Part shown: positions 16,548-24,091 of the stretch, piece after piece
Numbering within the stretch: position 1 is the stretch's first letter
Layout: every line of letters begins with the position of its first letter
Assembly: GCA_002353635.1 (NCBI GenBank)
Contig: DEKA01000048.1
Location: 1-37,002 of the forward strand
Length of the DNA stretch: 37,002 bases
Direction of reading: 5' to 3'
Source: Lachnospiraceae bacterium UBA2734
GTDB taxonomy: Bacteria; Bacillota; Clostridia; Lachnospirales; Lachnospiraceae
The notes under the pieces: model-generated
Seen by the model: the letters and a program-made list of their open reading frames with translations, nothing else
Told to the model about the DNA's origin: nothing
Databases searched by the model: none
Program-made: the position numbers and the translations under genes

Positions 16548-18320
16548 TCATGCATCGACAGAATCTTGCCGGTCTTCCCTCTCTGCCGCGCTTTCTGCGG
16601 AGCTCCCCAGCGCATCCGCATGCCCGTGCTCCCGGTCGAATGCAATAAAGCGCTCCGCGAATTCATCCGGCCGGCCGATCCCACACTTCACTGCCAGGTC
16701 ATACAGAGAAGTCTTCTTCAGGTAAGCGCGATTCGAGATCTCCTCGTTGGTCAGAATCCTTGCCGGCGTGTCATCTGCGAGGAGCTGCCCGTCCGCCAGA
16801 ACAATCGCCCTGTCCGTGTACTCCAGCATCAGGTGCATGTCGTGCGTGATCATGAGAATTGTAAGGCCCAGCTCTCTGTTGAGTTTGCGCAGGAACTCCA
16901 TGATCTCCGTGTAATGGCGGTAATCCTGCCCGGCGGTCGGCTCATCCAGAATAATGATCTCCGGATTCATGACCAGAATGGAGGCAATGGAGACGCGCTT
17001 TTTCTGACCAAAGCTCAACGCCGACACCGGCCAGTGCCGCATCGGATAAAGGCCGCAGATCCGGAGCGTGTCATTGACGCGCTTCTCAATCTCATCTGCA
17101 GGCACACCGCGCACGGCGAGCCCCAGTCCAACTTCCTCCGCGATCATAGGCTTACTGATCATCTGGTCGGGGGACTGCATGACAAGGCCGATCTTCTCTC
17201 CCCTCTCCTTGACAGAAAGAGGCGAAATATCCTTCCCATTCAGACGAATCATTCCACTCTGCGGCACATAGAATCCAAGAATCAGGGAAGCCAGCGTGGA
17301 CTTGCCCGCGCCGTTTTTCCCGACGATGGAGACCATCTCTCCCTTCCGGATGCGGAGAGAAATGTGCTGCAGAACCGGCTCCCGCGGATTGTAAGCAAAG
17401 CTCAGATCTTCAACTTCAAGTGCATAGGGGGCATTATTTTCACGGACGGGCGTTTTGGTCTGTTCAAACCAGCCGCGCACCTTCTCCTTATAAGGCTCCA
17501 CATTCATCGTCTCGATATGTTGTGGATGATCCGCGGGCGAAATCGTGCAGCCCGCATGCTTGATCGCTGTCACATAAAGGGGTTCGCGCACACCGATTTT
17601 CGTGAGAACATCCGTGCAGAGAAGATCATCCGGGCGCTGGTCCGCGACGATTCGCCCATCGTTCATAACGACGATCCGATCGACATCGCGGTAGAGCACA
17701 TCCTCGAGGCGGTGCTCGATGATGATCACCGTCACCTTCTCCTGCCGGCAGATGTCATCGATCAGGGCGATGGTGGTCTTTCCGGTCGCAGGATCGAGAT
17801 TGGCCAGCGGCTCGTCGAAGAGAAGAATCTTAACGTCGTCTACCAGCACGCCGCCCATGGAGACCCGCTGTTTCTGCCCGCCGGAGAGCTCTGAAGGGGA
17901 GTGGTGCAGAAAATGCTGCATATCCACGATATCCGCGACGCGATCCACCTTGTGAAACATCTCCTCCTGCGGCGTCGCATCATTCTCCAGCGCAAATGCC
18001 ATATCCTCCGCCACGGTGAGGCCGATGAACTGCCCGTTGGTGTCCTGCAGGACAGTGCCGACGCGCTTGCTCATTCCAAAGACGCCCTCCTTCTCCGGCA
18101 TCACGCCGTCTACCAGAAGGGTCCCCTTCGTCTCCCCGCGGAATGAGCACGGGTTGAGCGCATTGATGCAGTGCGCGAGCGTCGACTTGCCGCAGCCGGA
18201 CGGCCCAGTGATCAGAATCTTCTCGCCAGGATTAATCTGCAGGTTGATGTCTGTAAGGGATGGCTCCTGCTGAGCGCGGTATTTGAACGAAAAATCCTTG
18301 AATGAAATGATCGGGTCCAT
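16548..18320 (-). CDS. ECF transporter ATPase, two fused ATP-binding domains
   Basis: The 590-residue protein contains two ABC ATPase domains in tandem. Domain 1 has Walker A GPSGCGKST (39-47), signature LSGGQKQR (145-152) and Walker B ILLFDEP; domain 2 has GKNGAGKST (334-342), LSFGQKKR (435-442) and IIILDEP. Most ECF modules use separate EcfA1 and EcfA2; here a single polypeptide would supply the heterodimer, as in YkoD-like proteins. A start at 18320 is preferred (AAGGGGG site), removing 21 residues of an upstream extension. The C-terminal tail after about 555 is charged and variable. Confidence 0.93.
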   Translation of the reverse strand: MDPIISFKDFSFKYRAQQEPSLTDINLQINPGEKILITGPSGCGKSTLAHCINALNPCSFRGETKGTLLVDGVMPEKEGVFGMSKRVGTVLQDTNGQFIGLTVAEDMAFALENDATPQEEMFHKVDRVADIVDMQHFLHHSPSELSGGQKQRVSMGGVLVDDVKILLFDEPLANLDPATGKTTIALIDDICRQEKVTVIIIEHRLEDVLYRDVDRIVVMNDGRIVADQRPDDLLCTDVLTKIGVREPLYVTAIKHAGCTISPADHPQHIETMNVEPYKEKVRGWFEQTKTPVRENNAPYALEVEDLSFAYNPREPVLQHISLRIRKGEMVSIVGKNGAGKSTLASLILGFYVPQSGMIRLNGKDISPLSVKERGEKIGLVMQSPDQMISKPMIAEEVGLGLAVRGVPADEIEKRVNDTLRICGLYPMRHWPVSALSFGQKKRVSIASILVMNPEIIILDEPTAGQDYRHYTEIMEFLRKLNRELGLTILMITHDMHLMLEYTDRAIVLADGQLLADDTPARILTNEEISNRAYLKKTSLYDLAVKCGIGRPDEFAERFIAFDREHGHADALGSSAESAAEREDRQDSVDA

Positions 18321-18381
18321 CGATCCCCCTTGAAAATAGTGTGCCGCGCAGAGACTTACGCGCCGCCTGAATTGATTGATC

Positions 18382-18465
18382 ATACAGAATGCCCGAGGAA
18401 CACCGGCATCTTCCTTCTGTATAGATTTGCGCAGAAACGCACAAAGAGGAAGGAACTGCGCAAAT
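18382..18465 (-). promoter_or_regulatory. Two adjacent hairpins in the gap before the fused ATPase gene
   Basis: One stem pairs 18425-18434 with 18456-18465 (10 bp, perfect). The next pairs 18382-18389 with 18415-18422 (8 bp). A third GC-rich stem (GGCGCG/CGCGCC) lies near 18505-18525. No T-run follows. The 212-bp gap has no plausible ORF, so it is a structured untranslated stretch, possibly for differential expression of S component and ATPase. Confidence 0.45.
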
Positions 18466-18532
18466 TTACAGTTTCTTCCTCACGATTCTAATACTTTACA
18501 TGCAGGCGCGAAAGCCCGCGCCCTACCTGTCT

Positions 18533-19087
18533 TCAGTCTTCCTTCTTCAGGCTCGAGGACTGTCCGGCAATCTTCGAATATGCGGCGAGAAGGATGGAAC
18601 CCAGAACGCCAATGATGATGATATTGCCAAGGAAAGCAAATGCGCCCTGCACGAACACCTTATTGGCGGGCTCTGCATAGACGAAAATGTCCAGTACAGG
18701 AGCCAGCAGGATCCATGCCAGTGCATTGGAAACAACCTGCGCCACGTTGAAGAGCACAATGTTCTTCTTGTCGAAACCGCCGTCGCGCACCGCGAACTTC
18801 TTCGCGAAGATACCGATGCCAATACCGACTACAGCCTCCGGGAATACCCAGCTCCACCAAACGGAGCCGTAAAAGAGCGCATCACCAAGGGCATGTCCCA
18901 GAAGACCAATGATCGCGCCGACAACCGGTCCGAAAATAGCGGACAGGAAGGCCAGCACCGCCATGCGGGGCTGAAGAGATGTGTTGGGCACAAAGCCCAG
19001 TGGAATCTGCACCTCTGTCAGAACAACGAACAATGCCGTGCCGATACCGATGGCAACGACTTCTCTGATACCGAATTTCTTATCCAT
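18533..19087 (-). CDS. ECF transporter S component, UPF0397 family
   Basis: The 184-residue membrane protein matches the UPF0397 type of S component: VVAIGIGTALFVVL, then an alternating series of helices with FGPVVGAIIGLLGHALGDALFYGSVWWSW split across helices 3-4, and a lysine-rich C-terminus. Such proteins bind a small molecule and are energised by EcfAAT; the ligand is unknown. Start at 19087 with AGGAGG; a slightly longer reading begins in the ribosome site. It heads the ECF gene set and is followed by the fused ATPase. Confidence 0.87.
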   Translation of the reverse strand: MDKKFGIREVVAIGIGTALFVVLTEVQIPLGFVPNTSLQPRMAVLAFLSAIFGPVVGAIIGLLGHALGDALFYGSVWWSWVFPEAVVGIGIGIFAKKFAVRDGGFDKKNIVLFNVAQVVSNALAWILLAPVLDIFVYAEPANKVFVQGAFAFLGNIIIIGVLGSILLAAYSKIAGQSSSLKKED

Positions 19088-19194
19088 TATGTTCCTCCTC
19101 ACAAAAATTAATCCATATAATCTGCTCCGCCTTGCACCAAATCACGCCGAAAGACAATAGTCTTTCATCGATACAAAGCGCTTAAAGCAGAAAC

Positions 19195-19223
19195 AATTTA
19201 ACATAGTGCACGTATAAAATCAA
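19195..19223 (-). promoter_or_regulatory. Probable promoter of the ECF gene set
   Basis: On the minus strand TTGATT (complement of 19218-19223) and TAAATT (complement of 19195-19200) are 17 bp apart. The leader of about 100 nt includes a 7-bp stem (GAAAGAC/GTCTTTC). I could not match the leader to a known riboswitch. The rest of the 19088-19379 gap shows no gene. Confidence 0.55.
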
Positions 19224-19379
19224 GTATTCCTATTGAATAGATATGAATTATGCGGAGCTCACATAATCAGCACCGATATCCTGCTGCATGCCGATCAGAT
19301 ACAGGTTCCTTCATGAAGAATGCGCGATAAAACGTCTTTATGGTGAATGCATGGGCGCATAAGTCCTTCCCTGCCTCGC

Positions 19380-20360
19380 TCAGATCAGCCCCATCGACCT
19401 CACCAGGAAGAGCCAGAACGTGAGTGAAAAGGCGCTGAAGAGCGTCGTGATCGCGACGACGCTTGACGTCAGAACGCCCTCGTGATGCATGTTGCGGGCC
19501 ATGACATAACAGCTGACGGTTGTAGCAGAGCCCAGCATAACAAGGATTGAGACCAGCTTCTCACCAGTATACCCGAGCTTAATGGCGAGCGGCAGGAAGA
19601 GCAGATCATACCCGAACAGCTTCATGAACGACGCAAGAAGTGCCGGCTTCACCTTGCCAAAGGCTTTTCGGAAATCGAAGGTCGCGCCCATAGCCATAAG
19701 ACCCAGTGGCGTAGCGGTGTCACCGATGTCCGAGCAGAGCTTCACGAAGATCTGCGGGCGCGGAATCTTTAAAAGGGACCAGAGAGCGCCCGCCACAATG
19801 CCGATAATAATCGGATTCGTGACGATCCCCTTCAGCGTGCGCTTCATCAGTGCGGAATCGACGCCTCTGCGCGCGCATATCGCCGCATCAGCGTCTCCCT
19901 GCGCACTCTCCTCGTCCGTCATGGTCAGCACAAGAACAGCGGCCACATTATAGAGTGGCACGGCGCCGACGATCATGAGGGAGGCCATTGTGGCCTGGCC
20001 GTAAATGTTGTCAATAAAGGCGATGCCGATGAGCGCCGCGCTCGAGCGGTAACTCGCCTGGATGAACTCGCCGCGGGTCCCCCGGTCCCTGATGAGGAGC
20101 GACAAAAGGGCGGCAATCAAAATGCTGAGGAGCGTCACAACGAAACAAAAAACGATGTACCCGGTATCCCACGCCTTCAGAATGTCCACGCCGGAGAGCT
20201 GCACAAAGAGCGTCATGGGCAGCGGCAGGCGGAAGACAAATTTGTTGAGCTTCTGCGCCAGATCATCGTCCATCCACCCGATCCGGTTGAGGAAATACCC
20301 CACAACCATGAGAAGGAAGATGGGCATCGTTGCATTCAGACTGAAAATAAGATTCTCCAT
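19380..20360 (-). CDS. AEC-family (auxin-efflux-carrier-like) transporter
   Basis: The 326-residue protein begins MENLIFSLNATMPIFLLMVV and has about ten hydrophobic segments in two halves around a charged loop at about 150-165, the layout of the AEC family (PF03547). Bacterial members such as MleP export or exchange malate, malonate and other organic acids; substrate is not predictable. The ATG at 20360 is preferred because AAGGAG precedes it. It is monocistronic by spacing. Confidence 0.88.
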   Translation of the reverse strand: MENLIFSLNATMPIFLLMVVGYFLNRIGWMDDDLAQKLNKFVFRLPLPMTLFVQLSGVDILKAWDTGYIVFCFVVTLLSILIAALLSLLIRDRGTRGEFIQASYRSSAALIGIAFIDNIYGQATMASLMIVGAVPLYNVAAVLVLTMTDEESAQGDADAAICARRGVDSALMKRTLKGIVTNPIIIGIVAGALWSLLKIPRPQIFVKLCSDIGDTATPLGLMAMGATFDFRKAFGKVKPALLASFMKLFGYDLLFLPLAIKLGYTGEKLVSILVMLGSATTVSCYVMARNMHHEGVLTSSVVAITTLFSAFSLTFWLFLVRSMGLI

Positions 20361-20416
20361 GAACTCTCCTTCACCCGGCACGGCACTGTAATCAAAAAAA
20401 TTCTCCCGACTATGCG

Positions 20417-20493
20417 CCGTAATGACTCTGGATCTTCCGATCCTGCACCGTAATGACTCTGCTGATCCCGGCTTTTCTCCACAATGACGCTTG
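20417..20493. repeat. Three direct repeats at 31-bp spacing upstream of the AEC gene
   Basis: CCGTAATGACTCTG occurs exactly at 20417-20430 and 20448-20461, and a degenerate copy (10 of 14 matches) at 20479-20492. The spacing of 31 bp is close to three helical turns, so bound proteins would lie on one face. The 20361-20640 gap contains no gene and otherwise only AT-rich sequence that could hold the promoter near 20490-20530. Confidence 0.65.
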
Positions 20494-20640
20494 CTCTATT
20501 AAGCAATATGATTACATACAATAGTATTTTTGTATTATTCTTTCAATAAACTATGAAAATTAAAATCCATCTGCCCGCCGCTGTAAAGACATGCAAGGCT
20601 GTATTATCGATGCCCCGCGGCGCTCGCTTCCTTATACAAC

Positions 20641-21984
20641 TCATCCCCATCGGGCGTCCGCACCTTTGTCCGCCACAGCCAGATGCTCGCACCCCGTCCG
20701 GCTCCCGCGCTCAAAATAAGAGTGCGGGTGAATCATATGATCGTCCGACGTCGCATCCAGCGAGGACAGATACGTATCCCTGTACATGATCCCGCGCTGG
20801 ATAGCGCCGAACCCGTACCGCCCGCGGATCACTTCCGTCATGCGGTCCGCCCGCAGGAGCTTCGCCCGCTTCTTCTCATCCACAAAGAGGTCCAGCTGAC
20901 GCGGAGCCCACTCCGGCCGCAGATCCGTCACGCGCACGCCGATGCTCCGGATCGGCTTCTCCCACCGATACAGTTCCGTGAAAATCCGCACGGCCGCCAC
21001 CTCGATCTCCGCCGAGATACAGGTCGGCGCCCGGAGCTTCCTCTGCTGATGAAAACAAGTAAGCCCGTTATCTCTCACATATACCTCCACGACCTGCCCC
21101 TCGAAGCGGTTCTTGCGCAGGCGCTTCGCCACACTCTCGGAGAGAAGATAGAGCACGAGCTTCACATCCTCGTTGTTCTCAAGATCCCGCGGCGTCGTTG
21201 TGCTGTTCCCGACGCTCTTGATGGGCACCGTCTCCCCATATTCGCTCACCGGCGTCTCATCGAGGCCCCGCGCGAACATGGACAGCATGAGCCCCACCTT
21301 CCCGAACCAGGTCTGCAGGAGCGCCGGATCAGTCCCTGCCAGCTCGCCGATCGTGCCAATGCCGTACTTCTCCAGCTTCCTCTTCGTCCGGCTCCCCACA
21401 TACAGAAGGTCGGACGCGGGGAGCGGATAAATCAGCTCCCTGTAGTTGCTCCGGTCAAAGACCGTGATAGCATCCGGCTTCTTGTAGTCACTCCCGAGCT
21501 TGGCATAAATCTTGTTCCATGACACCCCGATGCTGACCGTGATGCCCAGCTCTCTCTTCACCCGGCCGTTGATCTCCTGCGCGACCCTCTCCCCGTTCGC
21601 AATCGTCTTCGTGTGATCGCCCAGAATTCCACAGCAGTCCGTGATATCCACCCAGCACTCGTCGAGGCCAAAGCTCTCCATCTTGTCGGAATACTCCCGG
21701 TAAATCCGCCTCGCCATATTCGAAAAACGAATATAGAGATCCATCCTCGGCGGCACGAAAATAACGTCCGGACAGGCCTGCCTCGCCTGCCACAGCGCCA
21801 TGCCTGTCTTCACGCCTTTTCTCTTGGCAGGGTAGTTGGCCGTGAGAACAATACCGTGCCGCGCCTCCGGATCTCCGCCCACCGCCAGCGGCTTCCCCGC
21901 CAGTTCCGGGTGATGTAGCATCTCCACTGATGCGTAAAAACAATTGCAGTCGATGTGCAGGATAATCCGCCTCTCTTCGTTCAC
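20641..21984 (-). CDS. Y-family (DinB/UvrX-like) translesion DNA polymerase
   Basis: The 447-residue protein has the Y-family palm with metal ligands D12 (HIDCNCFYASVE) and D108-E109 (FGLDECWVD), the finger motif YPAKRKGVKTGMALWQA, a thumb helix-hairpin-helix with YVGSRTKRKLEKYGI, and a little-finger domain. A clamp-binding motif QLDLF is at 363-367. It would copy damaged DNA. A LexA-controlled promoter lies 150 bp upstream, consistent with SOS induction. The sequence is closer to the chromosomal Firmicute subgroup than to canonical Pol IV, so I do not assign a gene symbol. RBS AGAGGAG precedes the ATG. Confidence 0.92.
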   Translation of the reverse strand: MNEERRIILHIDCNCFYASVEMLHHPELAGKPLAVGGDPEARHGIVLTANYPAKRKGVKTGMALWQARQACPDVIFVPPRMDLYIRFSNMARRIYREYSDKMESFGLDECWVDITDCCGILGDHTKTIANGERVAQEINGRVKRELGITVSIGVSWNKIYAKLGSDYKKPDAITVFDRSNYRELIYPLPASDLLYVGSRTKRKLEKYGIGTIGELAGTDPALLQTWFGKVGLMLSMFARGLDETPVSEYGETVPIKSVGNSTTTPRDLENNEDVKLVLYLLSESVAKRLRKNRFEGQVVEVYVRDNGLTCFHQQRKLRAPTCISAEIEVAAVRIFTELYRWEKPIRSIGVRVTDLRPEWAPRQLDLFVDEKKRAKLLRADRMTEVIRGRYGFGAIQRGIMYRDTYLSSLDATSDDHMIHPHSYFERGSRTGCEHLAVADKGADARWG

Positions 21985-22126
21985 ATTGCCATCTCCTCTT
22001 ACCCATTCTCACATCCTGTGTCGGACAATATAAAGCGTCAGCCTTCTGACATGCTCCCCATTTCCAAAGGCAGGTATCCGCTGCGCGGCAGAATACGATC
22101 CTGATTCTGACTTCCTCCCAGCGCTG

Positions 22127-22155
22127 CATTTATCGAACGTATGTTCGATATTCAA
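22127..22155 (-). promoter_or_regulatory. SOS promoter with LexA box, for the Y-family polymerase
   Basis: CGAAC-GTAT-GTTCG (22134-22147) is a perfect Gram-positive LexA box, with arms extending to 8 bp on each side. On the minus strand it lies exactly between TTGAAT (complement of 22150-22155) and TAAATG (complement of 22127-22132), 17 bp apart, so LexA would block RNA polymerase directly. The rest of the 21985-22438 gap holds only this promoter and that of the tRNA. Confidence 0.88.
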
Positions 22156-22360
22156 AGCATAACTCAGCCCCGTTCAGATGTAAATAGACTTATCCGCCTA
22201 ATTCTGCTCACCAAAAAAGTGAAAGTGCACAATAGCTGACAAGAGGATGCAAGAGAATAGAATCTGAAATGAGAACAAGAGAATTCCTCCATCAAAATAC
22301 ACGAGAATTAAGATCAGAAACGATGGCTTATAACAGAAAAGATTAATGTTCGAAATCATG

Positions 22361-22389
22361 TTGCCAAATCGCCAAGTCTTCGGTACAAT
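22361..22389 (+). promoter_or_regulatory. Promoter of the tRNA-Val gene
   Basis: TTGCCA (22361-22366) and TACAAT (22384-22389) are 17 bp apart on the plus strand, and the expected start is about 45 nt before the mature tRNA. Confidence 0.75.
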
Positions 22390-22438
22390 GAACGAACAGC
22401 GTGGCAGTTGGCATAACTGAACTTCTGCGACGCGAAAT

Positions 22439-22512
22439 GCGATCATAGCTCAGCTGGGATGAGCGTCCGCTTGACGTGCGGGAGGTCAGAGGTTCGAGCC
22501 CTCTTGGTCGCA
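22439..22512 (+). tRNA. tRNA-Val, anticodon GAC
   Basis: The cloverleaf folds completely: acceptor GCGATCA/TGGTCGC, a D-arm closed by GCTC/GAGC, an anticodon stem TCCGC/GCGGG enclosing TTGACGT (anticodon GAC), and a T-arm AGAGG-TTCGAGC-CCTCT. The discriminator is A and the CCA end is not encoded (CTG follows). It reads GUC valine codons. It stands alone on the plus strand with its own promoter and terminator. Confidence 0.95.
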
Positions 22513-22524
22513 CTGCTGTGATCA

Positions 22525-22566
22525 GCCCCGAAACATTGAATCTCAATGCTTCGGGGCCTTTCTTTT
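22525..22566 (+). terminator. Intrinsic terminator of tRNA-Val
   Basis: A GC-rich stem (GCCCCGAA with TTCGGGGC) extended by ATTG/CAAT pairs is followed by TTTCTTTT on the plus strand. Confidence 0.88.
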
Positions 22567-22677
22567 CCGAAAAGTGCTTCCCGAGGGCAATTCAGCACCT
22601 CACTTCATAACGCCATTTTACCTGCCACCGTTTCAAAGGCCGTTACGGTTCCCACATTTCTTAATAGCGGCGGGCAT

Positions 22678-23211
22678 TTATCCCTTTTCCCCGCCCAGGT
22701 ACTTCTCCAACAGAACTAAATTCACCCCCGGAATCCCATTAAACACCGTGGGCACAACGCCCATCTCCTTAAACCCGAGCTTCCCGTACATCTTTCGCGC
22801 GACCGCATTCCGCTCGTTCGTATCCATGCGCAGTTCAAGGCATCCATGGTCCCGCGCATAGGATTCATAGAAATCGACGAATTGCCTCCCGAGCCCCATC
22901 CTGCCCGCGCGCGGAGAAATCGTCAGCGTGTGCAGCACACACACATGCTCTGCATCCGCCTGATGTTCCCATTGGCCCTGCGCGTACACATCCACCTGCA
23001 TCTTATTGATGATGCCGGATCCCAGAAGCTCTCCATTATTTTCAATGACAAAGAGGTCGCCCCGCTTCAGCGCCGCTTCTGCCGTTGCCCTGACCGGATA
23101 AACGCCTCGTATCCATCCGGTTGTGACCGTTCCGTCTTCCTCTTCCTGATGGATCTCCTCATAAATCCGCGCCACAGCGTCAAGATCGGAATAAACCGCC
23201 CGCCGAATCAT
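22678..23211 (-). CDS. GNAT-family N-acetyltransferase
   Basis: The 177-residue protein opens MIRRAVYSDLDAVARIYEEI and contains the acetyl-CoA binding segment LTISPRAGRMGLGRQFV followed by YESYARDHGCLELRMDT and the closing ARKMYGKLGFKEMG motif, all typical of the GNAT fold. The acceptor (an amine on a small molecule or protein) cannot be predicted. GAGGAA lies upstream of the ATG. It appears to be a single-gene unit. Confidence 0.9.
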   Translation of the reverse strand: MIRRAVYSDLDAVARIYEEIHQEEEDGTVTTGWIRGVYPVRATAEAALKRGDLFVIENNGELLGSGIINKMQVDVYAQGQWEHQADAEHVCVLHTLTISPRAGRMGLGRQFVDFYESYARDHGCLELRMDTNERNAVARKMYGKLGFKEMGVVPTVFNGIPGVNLVLLEKYLGGEKG

Positions 23212-23279
23212 AACTTAATTCCTCATTCCCTTTATGCAAACTACACATGTCGATCTCCCTTTGAAAACAGATCTGTTCA

Positions 23280-23675
23280 TCAGCATCCCTTCCCATCAAC
23301 CCTGCACGCCGCTCCTTCGGCAGGCTTTGAATGCAGCCCAACCTCCTCCGGCGTCAGCGTAACCGTGCCGTCCTCCAGCACAAAGCAGGGAATGCCAACA
23401 CCCTTCCCCCGCACAGCATCAATCTTCGCATCGCCCACACTGTCCATATGCTTCATGAAAGAGAGCAGGAATGGCATCTTGTAAGAGAGACTGTAATCTC
23501 TTTCATTCAGAAAATCGAAGAAGTCCTTGTGGATTGTCTGATCATTGTGCTCCTCGATGTGGTTCTCCTCGCGAATCTTCTTCACATCCTCCGGACTGAA
23601 CAGATAAAGCTTCCTGCTGCCGAAGGGAATAGTGACGGCATTTTTATTGTAGTAATTAAGGGTTGCATTCATCAT
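23280..23675 (-). CDS. Glutaredoxin-related protein with atypical N-terminus
   Basis: The C-terminal part (from FMKHMDS through GVGIPCFVLEDGTVTLTPEEVG) matches the end of small clostridial glutaredoxin-like proteins, including the cis-Pro loop GIPCFV. The N-terminal CxxC of those proteins is absent; instead about 70 residues of other sequence are present, in which FGSRKLYLFSPEDVKKI is faintly like the wing of a MerR-type DNA-binding domain. Cysteines remain only in GIPC and near the C-terminus. The start is uncertain: GTG at 23690, or an ATG at 23675 behind AAGTAGGTGG. It could be a recombined or partly degenerate gene. Confidence 0.6.
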   Translation of the reverse strand: MMNATLNYYNKNAVTIPFGSRKLYLFSPEDVKKIREENHIEEHNDQTIHKDFFDFLNERDYSLSYKMPFLLSFMKHMDSVGDAKIDAVRGKGVGIPCFVLEDGTVTLTPEEVGLHSKPAEGAACRVDGKGC

Positions 23676-23728
23676 ATAGATAAAATCCACCTACTTGGAA
23701 TCTCATTAAAATGGGTTCATCTGATCCT

Positions 23729-23938
23729 TTATTGATTCCACTGCATAGGCTTTGCACATTTTAAATGTGCCTCACTTACAAATATTGTATTGTTTTGCTC
23801 AGGTCTTTTCCACATTGCTGGATACACTATGAGTTTTCTATTGTCCTGGTTATGAATAATCTCAATATCATTTTCGTGTCGAGTAACGATTACAGCATAA
23901 TCGGGAGCTTCATATGATACCTCTTGATTATGCTCCAT
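23729..23938 (-). CDS. Small protein, 69 residues, unknown
   Basis: The frame starting at 23938 (MEHNQEVSYEAPDYAVIV) has GGAGGAGGTGG before it. The frame stays open upstream to 24061, but that part lies within a long stem-loop and is probably untranslated. The protein is polar with no recognised domain. It is AT-rich relative to neighbours and may be a remnant or recently acquired. Confidence 0.4.
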   Translation of the reverse strand: MEHNQEVSYEAPDYAVIVTRHENDIEIIHNQDNRKLIVYPAMWKRPEQNNTIFVSEAHLKCAKPMQWNQ

Positions 23939-24014
23939 CAGCCGCCACCTCCTCCATTTCTGGCGTAGCATCACATTTGAGCAGTAAATTCCTTCCTGAG
24001 CCCTGAATACAATC

Positions 24015-24059
24015 GGCCGCCATCCAGAAAGAAGATCTGATGCTTTCTGAATGACGGCC
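24015..24059 (-). terminator. Long stem-loop at the end of the uronate operon
   Basis: GGCCG/CGGCC (24015-24019 with 24055-24059) and CAGAAAG/CTTTCTG (24025-24031 with 24043-24049) stack around symmetrical 5-nt internal loops. It lies about 30 bp after the hydrolase stop codon. There is no clean T-run, so it may be a 3'-end stabiliser rather than a complete intrinsic terminator. Confidence 0.45.
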
Positions 24060-24091
24060 ACAATCCTTCTAAAATAAACGTAAATTCTAAA

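Noticed and set aside
21488..22129. Long minus-strand ORF overlapping the Y-family polymerase, starting just after the LexA box
   Set aside because: It is in another frame of the polymerase gene, with no ribosome site and no family resemblance; its codon pattern is a shadow.
22343..22546. Minus-strand ORF containing VRPRGLEPLTSRTSSG
   Set aside because: It is the antisense reading of the tRNA-Val gene, a well-known type of false annotation.
23939..24061. N-terminal extension of the small 69-residue protein
   Set aside because: The stretch coincides with a strong stem-loop after the hydrolase gene, and a good ribosome site lies before the internal ATG.
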